The translations under genes were made by a program, and so were the position numbers. 64,000 nucleotides of DNA from Vombatus ursinus. Lineage: Eukaryota > Chordata > Mammalia > Diprotodontia > Vombatidae. The stretch's first letter is position 1, and every line of letters begins with the position of its first letter. Location of the stretch: positions 17,106,488-17,170,487 of the forward strand of contig NW_020948983.1 of assembly GCF_900497805.2 (NCBI RefSeq), written 5' to 3'. Below, piece after piece: positions 56,521-64,000 of the stretch. The notes under the pieces are model-generated. The model worked only from the letters and a program-made list of their open reading frames with translations, was not told the origin of the DNA and searched no databases.

Positions 56521-57288
56521 CTGTGATCCTTCCAACCAGTGACCCAAAGCTCTTGTCCCTGACCTAGTCTTAGGTGGTGCTGGCATTCACTTTTGATGCT
56601 ATAGTATTCTTCACCAGTAAGTCTACTGGTATGTGCAGGACAAATTGGAAGGGAGTAGCTTAGAGGCAGGGGGAACCCCAGCAAGGAAGCTATTAGAGTA
56701 GAAAGCCAATCTGTACAGGAATGAGGGTGTGGACTTAGGATGGTGGGATGTCATGTTCAGCTTGACTTACCAGGCTTTCCTCCAGGCCTGCTGAAAGCAT
56801 AGTGACCTGCACAGGTCCTAGGTGCCTTGACCCTTAGGAAGAGCACGACATCTTTGGGCCAGAGTCTCAGTGGTTCTGTCACAGAAATCCATTACCAGGG
56901 TGGGACAGAGCTCATTGGCTGACCCTTTCCAAGGCCCGTGGGGAAATTCCCTTGCCACCGCACCAGGCTCATGCTGTCCCCTGCTTATCTGAAAACTAGA
57001 GGCATCCCATCCATGGCCTCTCTTCTGCCCCAGCTGAAGCAGATCTCCAGTGTTCCCATTACTGGCTGGGAGGGAATCCAAGGTGGCCGGTATGGAATTA
57101 CGTCACTGCAGTCCGAGTAGTTTCTCATCTGGATACCTGCTCTCAGCTCAAGTATCCAGGGCAGCTCCTACTCAACGCAGTCAATAAGTGTTGGGGCAGA
57201 TGCCAGAGTACTTACTTACCAAGGCCTCAGGGAGAGATAGAAACGGAAAGACAGAGTGAGATAGACAGAGAGGCAGGGAGGGGGGAAT
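56521..57288. other. Intron without recognised element
   Basis: Unassigned; frames on both strands at 56818-57120 have no domain. Confidence 0.35.
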
Positions 57289-57690
57289 GAAAAACATTTA
57301 TTAAGTACTTATTATACGCCAGACACTGTGCTCATTTTAAGTATGTCTCTATGAATATATATGTGCATGTGTGAGTGAATGTGTTGTGTGTACAAATGGA
57401 GGTGTATATTTTAGCCTATGCCTCTGTGTGTGTGTTTATGAGTTTGGAAGCAGATGCGGTCACAAATATGCCCATTTGTGTGTATGTACATTTCTGAGTG
57501 TGCTTGTGTTTTTTGCATAGTTACACAACTATGCAAATATGAGTTATGCATGTGCAAATGTGTCCAATTTGTATATGCATTCTGTTAGAAGTGATGGTGT
57601 ATATGTAAATCACTGTATGTATGGGCAAGTGTGAGTGGGAATGTGGGACCATATGTGTTTCTTGTGACTGTTCACTTGTATGTGTGAGTA
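57289..57690. repeat. L2 3' end fragment (-) and TG-rich low-complexity tract
   Basis: AAAACATTTATTAAGTACTT and ATTATACGCCAGACACTGTG are the L2 piece. From 57340 the sequence is rich in TGTG, with GTATGT-like units. Confidence 0.6.
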
Positions 57691-58624
57691 CATAGAGAAA
57701 GAGAGGAGAACAGGGGAAGGGGTGGTGCAAAGGGGGGACAGGGTATCTAGCAGTTACTTGAATAGCCTCCAAGTGATGTGCTCATCTGTGTCCTAAGTGT
57801 GCACATCTGTGGGCTAAATGAACTTTTTCTACCTGTACCACAGAGGCTCAGCCCCTAGAAAGCTGAAGCCAATTTTCCAAAGAGGGATCTAGGATTGAGG
57901 GAATGGGGAAAAGGCTGGGGGAGGGGGAAAGCATAGTTTTTCCCTTGCTCTGTCATCCTGCCTCAGATTTTCTTGGCTTGGGTTTAAACCCTTCTGATTT
58001 TCCTCCAGCCCCTACCCTCATACTCTGCACATGGCCTGACCCCTCCAACATCTTTTGGCCATAAGCCTCCCTCCTTTTTTCTATCTTTTCTTCCCCTGTT
58101 CCCCTCTCCATTCCATTCCCTTTCTGGAACCCAAACTTCCAACCAATCCTCTTTCCAAGTAGCTAATGCACAGAATTCTCTCTCCATGTCACCTACTGAC
58201 CAACTCATCAGTTGGCAGTCACCTTTCCTGGATACCCCAAAAAGACAGGTGCTCCAGACCCCTGTACACTGAGGGTTGTTTTTTAACATGTAGACTGTAA
58301 AAGGAAGTCTCACCTGTGTGGCCATCTGGATCAAGACATTCCCTAGGGAATATAAGGGGGGCAGGAGGAAAGACTATCTTTTTGCTCACCATTAACCCCT
58401 TTAGGCAGGGAATGCTGTCACCCCTTGAAGGTCCCCATGCTCTAGCCTCAGTGGGAGGTATCTCTTCCTCATTCAAGCAATGCTGTCCAACTGGAGAAAG
58501 GGGAGACTCCAGGCCCTGTCTTGGAGGAGGGGGGAAGCTGCCAGAGCTGTTGGTTACATTTCTTCTTGACATTTAATCACAGCCCTGGAGTGACTTGGCT
58601 TGGGTACTGTTCCAGTAATACAGT
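57691..58624. other. Intron without recognised element
   Basis: This is pyrimidine-rich at 58000-58130. Overlapping frames on both strands at 57984-58576 show no domain. Confidence 0.35.
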
Positions 58625-58628
58625 CACT

Positions 58629-58630
<2 letters not shown>

Positions 58631-58699
<69 letters not shown>
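58631..58699 (+). repeat. (CA)n microsatellite
   Basis: About 69 bp of nearly pure CA, the longest dinucleotide run of one kind in the window. It produces a spurious 126-codon frame. Confidence 0.95.
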
Positions 58700-58700
<1 letters not shown>

Positions 58701-59579
58701 CACAGAGATTTTCCTGGAACCATAGTTCTACAGTTGTGTGGTCTTTTTAGCTGTGTGCTGGGGGTATTGTGGTCTGTTCCTGGAGGTCCCTCTCTTCCTC
58801 ACTCCCTTTCTGGGTGGCTCCCAATCCATGCGATCTTGCTGGTCAAAAGAAAACTGCTTATGGTAGCTCTGGCATTGCAGGTTTTGGCCATAGCTCTCTA
58901 GCCCTTTGTGGAAGGGACTCAGCCTCACCATTGGAGAAGGGGTCTGGGGTCTACCTGAAGGAACAAACACCTGCCAGTAAAACGAGCCTGTTAAAGAAAA
59001 AACAAAGCAACACATAGGGAGGGAGAGAGGGAGGGAAGGTGGGGGAACAATGGCAAGAGTGACTGGGCCACTGGGGGAAGAGTTTGGAGAAAAGTTCAAG
59101 CAGTGCTCCAAATGGGCAAGACGGGTGATGTTGATGCTGGAGGTCCGCTGTGATTGATAGCGCAGCTTGGGCATGTCTAGTTCTCTGCTGAGGCCTCTCC
59201 CTTCCAGAACATCTGTAAGAGCTAATGATACGTGTAGGAGAGGGGGCAATTCAGTTTACCAGGATCCCAGATCTCAGGAAAGTGAAGGAATGCCCCCTCT
59301 AGGAAGGGCAAAGACAAAAGGAGCCTCTTCCAAACAGGGTGCTCCCAGCTGGGCAGGTCCAGTTCACATCTCTTCATGCAAATAAAGTCTCATCTCTCCA
59401 AACTCTCTCAGTGCTCTAGACAGTGCTCTAAGACCCTAGTACAGAGAATAGGCTAGTCTGCCTTGGTAGAGGGAGTTCCCTATACAAGCGAAATCACTAG
59501 TATCCCTAAGGACGGTTTTGTCCCTTGACTGATTCCAATTTATTGTATCAGGCCAGACACACAGTAGGTGCATGACTTG
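58700..59579. other. Intron without recognised element
   Basis: The 173-codon minus-strand frame at 58728-59249 has no domain that I recognise and is not flanked by clear splice sites. Confidence 0.35.
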
Positions 59580-59785
59580 AAATCATAGTGTCATAGATTG
59601 CTGGAGTTGAAAGGGACCTTAGGGGTTGTTTTGTCCAACCCTTTTATTTTACAAAGGAGGAAACTGAGGCCCAGGGAGAGGAAATGAGATGTTTAACATG
59701 ACAAAGCAAGTGGGTGGCAAGGCCAGGACTAGGGCCCAGGTCTCCTGATACCCACGCCAGTACTCTTTTCACTATTTCATAAATC
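59580..59785 (-). mobile_element. MAR1-like CORE-SINE, full length
   Basis: TCATAGATTGCTGGAGTTGA, GAGGAAACTGAGGCCCAGGG and TACTCTTTTCACTATTTCAT. Confidence 0.8.
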
Positions 59786-60594
59786 CAAGGAAGGAGAAGA
59801 TCAGAGCAGGGCCTTCTAAATCACTGCATCTCACAGAGTCAGCATAGGATATTTGTTTGAGAGAGGAATAGTTCCTGACTTCAGGTAGGTTTAGAGGCTA
59901 ATTTGGGAGAGAAGACGTGCACAAAGAATAAGTGACGGTATCAGGCAGGGTATGCTAGGTGCCACGCTAACTATAAAATAACTTCTATGAATGTTAAGAG
60001 GGAGGAAGTATTTCTGTGGATTAGAGTGATTAAAGACCCCTCCTTGAAAGAGGTAGGACCCACCTTCTGACAGAGAAAGGCCCACGGCAGGGGGTGGGGG
60101 GGTGGGCCTTGAGCTGTGAGTGAGGACCTTCTGACTTGCCTTTCCCTGCCCCACCACCTCCCACTGCCAGCCTGTCTTGAAATCCTGGAGGTTGCAACAG
60201 ACCCCCATAAAGGAGACCTGAGGAGGGAAGGAGCTGTGGCCAAGAACTCTTCAAGTGTGCTGGAGTGGGGCTGGGGGGGGGGGGTCATTTTGCAATGGTC
60301 AGTCCTAGCTTGAAATCTCTTTTGGCAGAGGGGCAGTTGGAAAGGGAAGGGGGAGCAGACCGACAGTTGGGAAACCTCTGCTCTGGGGGCTGGGTCTTTG
60401 GGTGGGAGTGGAGATGGGGGAGTGTCATTGCACAAATAGCAGTAGACTATGGGGCAGTGAAGCAGCCTTGGGTTTCAGTGGGGAAAGAATGCAACCGAAC
60501 TTTTGGAAATTTCAGTTAGGGAGGGCGGGAGGAAGGCAGGCTGTTAGTAAGACTCTGGCTCTGGAACTTAGTTCTTCAGTTTCAAGTAAACAGT
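59786..60594. other. Intron, repeat-poor
   Basis: 59815-59990 may hold worn antisense L2 text. Beyond that the sequence is GC-richer with a G-run near 60272-60282. No protein is recognised. Confidence 0.35.
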
Positions 60595-60945
60595 CCCCCA
60601 GCCCTCCCTCCACTCCTACCCCTCCAACCCCTCCTTCCTTCCCTCCTTCCCTCCCTCCCTTCCTCCCTTCCTCCACCCCCAGCTCCTCATTCGATGGGGC
60701 TCATGTGTTTCTATTTAAGGGCTGCAGTGTAAACCCAAATGATTGGCGTCCACAGCCCCCTCTTAACTTCCAGCCTAAGCTTCAGACAGCTCCAAGAGAA
60801 GGAGCTGGGTCTCTGAGGGGAGAGCTGTTTATTTTTGCTGGAGTTTGCAGGGGTGGGGGGAGGTGGGGACTCTTCCTTCTTTCTTTCTTTCTTTTTTTCT
60901 TTCTTTCTCTTTCTTTCTTTTTCTTTTCTTTTTGTTTCTTTTCCC
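60595..60945 (+). repeat. Pyrimidine-rich tracts, (CCTT)n and (CTTT)n
   Basis: Two low-complexity tracts, at 60595-60680 and 60872-60950, flank the CArG-like box. The minus-strand Lys/Glu-rich frames over them are compositional. Confidence 0.8.
60711..60720 (+). promoter_or_regulatory. CArG/TATA-like box in repeat-poor intron
   Basis: CTATTTAAGG differs by one base from the SRF CArG consensus and also resembles a TATA box. It follows a pyrimidine-rich stretch and precedes a forkhead-like TGTTTATT near 60826. It lies 0.7 kb upstream of the SH3-1 exon. It may belong to an internal promoter or enhancer, but there is no direct proof. Confidence 0.2.
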
Positions 60946-61200
60946 TTTTTCCACCACAGACCCGAATGCCTCCCCCCCACCCCTCTCTGGATCTCATGTT
61001 CAACACTATGAGGCCAGGCCAGGAGATTGTGGAGCTCACATTCGGAAGAGACTTATTTTCAGTCTCCTTTAGGAAACTTTGAGATTAGCTAACTCTCTGT
61101 GGAGCAAAGTTTGGGATTTGCTTTTCCACCCTTTTCCCTTTCTTCTCTTCCCACTTCTTTTTCTTTCTCCCTCCACCCCTTCTCCCTGCACTCCTGCTCC

Positions 61201-61255
61201 CCAATGTCCCCAGGCCCCGCTGCACTGCGGGCCAGAGGGGGGTATTTCTATATGG
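61201..61255 (+). promoter_or_regulatory. CCAAT- and TATA-like boxes upstream of the SH3-1 exon
   Basis: A CCAAT box is seen at 61201-61205 and a TATA-like TTCTATATGG at 61246-61255. The region between them is relatively GC-rich. An inverted CCAAT (ATTGG) follows near 61299. This spacing suits a promoter starting near 61280 for a PX-less transcript. Short motifs like these are common by chance, so this is only a candidate. Confidence 0.22.
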
Positions 61256-61330
61256 CCAGGCCTTTGGGATTATGCTGTGAGCCCCAGCTGCCTGCTGATT
61301 GGTCTGGTACTGGCAACAGATCAGCCTATC

Positions 61331-61412
61331 ATGAGTCGGATGGACAGAGGTCGGCCACCCCGTGGAGCCATGGCCGGACGCTGGCTCACCGCATGCTTTC
61401 TGCCCTCACCAG
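61331..61412 (+). other. SH3PXD2A: Possible alternative in-frame N-terminal extension of the SH3-1 exon
   Basis: Three ATGs at 61331, 61340 and 61370 are all in frame with the SH3 exon through its acceptor, reading [18 protein letters not shown] and then LTACFLPSP. The third has a strong context (GAGCCATGG). The frame is open back to about 61079. A transcript starting in this intron and reading into the exon would encode a PX-less protein, in the same way as the exon 6-beta layout. I recall that a Tks5-short transcript with its own promoter exists in mammals, but I am not sure of its exact start. The open frame could be chance. Confidence 0.3.
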
Positions 61413-61544
61413 GTGCCGATGTGAACTCAGAGCCCATGATCCTGGAGCAGTATGTGGTAGTGTCCAACTATAAGAAGCAAGAAAATGCTGAACTCAGCCT
61501 GCAGGCTGGTGAGGTGGTAGATGTCATCGAGAAGAATGAAAGTG
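61413..61544 (+). CDS. SH3PXD2A: SH3PXD2A (TKS5) exon starting SH3 domain 1
   Basis: This exon encodes [17 protein letters not shown] and onward to [11 protein letters not shown], the first part of SH3-1. The stretch [19 protein letters not shown] distinguishes SH3PXD2A from its paralogue SH3PXD2B, which has VVANYQKQESSEISL. The ALYDY-equivalent strand is VVVSNY, the acidic RT-loop residues are QENAEL, and the frame is open to NES-g at the donor GTGAGA. The acceptor is CCCTCACCAG. The exon is 132 nt, phase 1-1. The remaining SH3-1 residues, expected to begin WWFV, were not found downstream and should lie beyond the window. An internal Met (MILEQ) could start a PX-less form. The frame is also open for over 300 nt upstream of the acceptor. 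Confidence 0.95.
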
Positions 61545-62959
61545 GTGAGACCCTCCTTCCCAGTCATCCTGGGGATGTTTGCCTGCGTCTGCTTTCTCAT
61601 CTGAAAGTTACTGTTTTTGTTCCTTTCCTCTTCTCCCCACCCCTCCCCTCATCGCCGGTCTTCTCCCTCCCTCCTCCCTCTCTCCCTCCTTCACTGAAGC
61701 TATACATTAGCTCCATCTGGTTCTGTGCTTGGCTGTGGGGGTTGAAGTTTCACCCTGTTGGTTTGGGCCAGAGGCCAGAAGGTTGTCTTGTGCTGTAAGA
61801 ATGTCTCCCGGGCTGATGGAGTAATTAACCGGCTCCTGTTAATGGAAAGCCAAGGCAGCATCGCCTGGGCTGAGATCCCACTTCCAAAGACTGACCAGTA
61901 GAGCAGGCGACTCTTCTCTCTTCTCCCTACTCCCTCCCCTCCACCCTACATCTCCCAGCCCCAGGGTGGGGTTGGGGGTCGAGCTCAGAGGTTCTTTGAT
62001 GGATGGCTTCCTGTCCGTAGGTACCTGGTTCTCTTTGGACCCTTCCTTCTCCTCCCCACTCCCCTGTTGTTACCTCCCCTCCTGGGACCACATTCTTAGC
62101 CAGGGCCCAGCCAGGGATATGGGACAAGCCAGTCCATGATCAGTTAACTACCAAGGAGACAGAGAAAGTGAGGCATCGTGGCTCTTTTGCCAGGGGGGCC
62201 ACCACAACCCCTCAGCCACCCAGAGGGTCAGAGCAACTGCAAGTTTTGACAGGTCACCAGCTTACCAGGTCCCTATCCCACACTAAGTCTTCAGGTCTTT
62301 AAGAGGTCCCAGGGGAGCAAGGATCTCTGGAGAAAGCCCATAATTCCTACATGAATGGTGTGGGGATAGGGAGACTCCAAGACTTTACAGTCAGAACCCC
62401 TCCCCATTCTGTACAAGGCCAAGATCAGGGTCACTAGAGGAAGCAGGGAAGTCAGTCCCATGGATGTCCAGGAAATGGTAGTGAGGAGGCGGGGAGAAAG
62501 GGGAGAACCATTAAGAGGCTTTTACAAACTAGGCCAAAGTACATGTTGACTCAGGAGCAAAAGTCACTGTGGTGAAAAGAGAGACCCAAGAGTCAATGAA
62601 ACTGATGGGAGGTGGGGGTCCATCCCCCCTTTTGGCACACAGCTGACGATGGCCACACTGCTGGGGGCCAGGATTCAGGTTGGATATGGAAGGCCCTTTC
62701 CCTCAGGCTGGTGGCAGTAGATTGACTTTCCTGGAAATTTGTGTGAGGAAAATTCCTCAAGAGCACTGACATTTTCAGAGCCCTGTCCAGGAGCTATTTG
62801 TCCCTCTCCACTGCCCTCTGGGGTTAGGGATGGGGAAGATTCTGTCTCTTCCTCAGTCTATATGACCAGTACAGGTCCCTGCCCACAAGGGAAGAGTCAT
62901 TATTGAGAACTATCCTAACAATCTCTCATATTCTTGTAGTATTTTCTGTTTCATCTAAT
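61545..62959 (+). other. SH3PXD2A: Intron after the SH3-1 exon, repeat-free
   Basis: About 1.4 kb holds no recognised SINE or LINE, which is exceptional here. The next exon, expected to begin with WWFVS codons, was not found. Conserved intronic elements are possible. Confidence 0.4.
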
Positions 62960-63135
62960 TCTTTCCCATTCCTTCTCTCATTTGAACTAGTATTCCCGTG
63001 AGGTAGCAAGGCAGAGCTGTTTCCTATTTTACACATCGGTAAATTGAAGTGACTTGCTCAGAGTCGCAATGCCTGGACCTGAAGCCAAGTCTCCCGATTC
63101 TCAGTCTGAGTGGTCATTCTATCATACCATGTGTG
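62960..63135 (-). mobile_element. MIR-like CORE-SINE, worn
   Basis: AGTATTCCCGTGAGGTAGCA, AAGTGACTTGCTCAGAGTCG and AAGTCTCCCGATTCTCAGTC. Confidence 0.6.
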
Positions 63136-63367
63136 GTTAGGCTGAATGTAACTCAGTATCCTTCCCCTGCCATGTCCTGCAGTGGGGAGCGTCTGTGAAT
63201 AATGAAAGAGGAAAGGGAATCAGCTGGTTGCTAATGAAGAAGTTTTTGTCTTGTCTTGGAACCTCCTTTATAGAGTGGAATGGGAGGGCAGAGGTTGTTT
63301 GAGTCCCACAGTCCTTGGACCCGACTTTTGAGAACAGTGCTCATGTGTGTCCAGAGGTATCCTGGTA

Positions 63368-63735
63368 GGAATAATAATAATGATAATAGCCATCATCATT
63401 TATATTAATAATCTTCACCATTATTATTTATATTAATAACTGTCATTTATATAAATAATTCTTATTTAAATTGATAATTGCTGTTATTATTATTATTTAT
63501 ATCAATCAGTAATAAAGAACTTTAAGGTTTGCAAAGGACTTTACTATGTTATCTCATTTGGTTCTTACAACAACCCATTTTAAAGAATGGAAAAACTGAG
63601 GTTTACAGAGGTTAAAGTGGTTACAGAGGTTAAAATGGTCACAACAGCTTTAAACTCTAAAGCTGAATTTGAACTTGGCTACTCTTGACTCCAAGCCCAG
63701 TGCTTTATCCATTGCACCACCCAGCTGTTACCCCT
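63368..63735 (-). mobile_element. THER-like CORE-SINE with an ATT-rich stretch
   Basis: An AT-rich (ATT/ATA) stretch at 63368-63500 is followed by AACTTTAAGGTTTGCAAAGG, CTTGACTCCAAGCCCAGTGC and CACCACCCAGCTGTTA. A 14-base phrase ending GTTAAA is duplicated within it near 63610-63632. Confidence 0.75.
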
Positions 63736-63817
63736 TTGACTGCTATTCTCTCCCTCCATTTTGGGAAGAACAGGCATCACAGAAAATCCATGTGAAAAAC
63801 AAATGGGGTTATAGAAA

Positions 63818-64000
63818 CAGAGCCATAGGAGCTCAGAAATGGAAAAGATCTTTACAATCATCTAGTCTGACCCCCTTGTTTTATAAAAGGGGGGCCTAGA
63901 GGCTAGGACTGAGAAGCTGGTTCCACAGTCACTTGGTCACATAGCTGGCAGAAACTGGGACTAACACTCAGGCATCTCAACTTGTGCTCCAAGGCTCTTC
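63818..64000 (-). mobile_element. MAR1-like CORE-SINE, cut by the window end
   Basis: GGAGCTCAGAAATGGAAAAG, TTGTTTTATAAAAGGGGGGC and CACTTGGTCACATAGCTGGC. Confidence 0.7.

Noticed and set aside
58521-58901. 126-codon frame with a Thr-His run
   Set aside because: It is the (CA)n repeat translated.
58728-59249. 173-codon minus-strand frame
   Set aside because: No recognisable domain, no convincing splice sites, and the opposite strand is equally open.
61079-61798. 239-codon frame spanning the SH3 exon
   Set aside because: Only 61413-61544 matches SH3PXD2A and has splice sites at both ends. The downstream part is intron, and the upstream part is treated only as a possible alternative start.
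1-64000. CRISPR arrays, bacterial operons, or LTR retroviral fossils
   Set aside because: No regularly spaced repeats occur and the content is vertebrate intron. No paired LTRs or retroviral coding were recognised, though old solo LTRs of marsupial type could escape an unaided reading.

Overview
The window is mammalian, almost certainly marsupial, genomic DNA, and lies inside one host gene read on the + strand: SH3PXD2A (TKS5/FISH), the PX- and SH3-domain scaffold of podosomes and invadopodia. The marsupial call rests on the repeats: tRNA-derived SINEs of the wallaby/opossum type, MAR1/MON1- and THER-like CORE-SINEs, SINEs with an RTE-type tail, and marsupial-type L1 3' ends. I cannot tell opossum from an Australian species. 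No other host gene, functional RNA gene, LTR element or CRISPR array was recognised.

Three coding exons are visible, all with canonical AG/GT borders: a 29-nt microexon (29527-29555, DYGSSKRKS), a 45-nt symmetric exon (53205-53249, WMSSWAESPKRDLT) and a 132-nt exon (61413-61544) that begins the first SH3 domain (EQYVVVSNY...). Phases join without a break and reproduce the PX-to-SH3 linker of SH3PXD2A. The intron between the first two is 23,649 bp and the next is 8,163 bp. The PX-domain exons and the exon that completes the SH3 domain (WWFV...) were not found, so they should lie outside.

The most interesting point is how the gene can start without its PX domain. An ATG sits exactly 29 nt upstream of the microexon, 24 nt after an in-frame stop, and reads through the splice-acceptor pyrimidine tract (MSICCCFFFR) into the microexon in frame. 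This matches what I recall of the mouse Tks5-beta isoform (exon 6-beta). A similar layout occurs before the SH3 exon: three in-frame ATGs, one with a strong Kozak context, lie within 85 nt upstream, with CCAAT- and TATA-like boxes further up. That could be the start region of a second PX-less form such as Tks5-short.

The rest is intron with dense repeats. Approximate layout: 1-10.4 kb, Tigger-like MITE, CORE-SINEs, antisense L2/CR1 LINE pieces and an RTE end; 12.2-16 kb, SINEs, an L1 3' piece and a GA/GT microsatellite; 16.7-18.6 kb, a HAL1-like ORF1-only L1 relative; 18.7-26 kb, an L2 split by an L1, a three-level nest, then another L1 with ORF2 C-terminal coding; 27-29 kb, antisense LINE split by a hAT MITE; 29-31.5 kb, mostly repeat-poor around the microexon; 31.5-46.3 kb, nested SINEs, CR1/L2 LINEs and two 7SL-derived copies; 46-60 kb, SINEs, three microsatellites or low-complexity tracts, and a three-level nest at 50.0-50.6 kb; 60-63 kb, repeat-poor around the SH3 exon.

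Repeat family names come from remembered consensus sequences without any database search, so the class is firmer than the subfamily. Repeat borders are good to about 10-20 bases unless target-site duplications are given.
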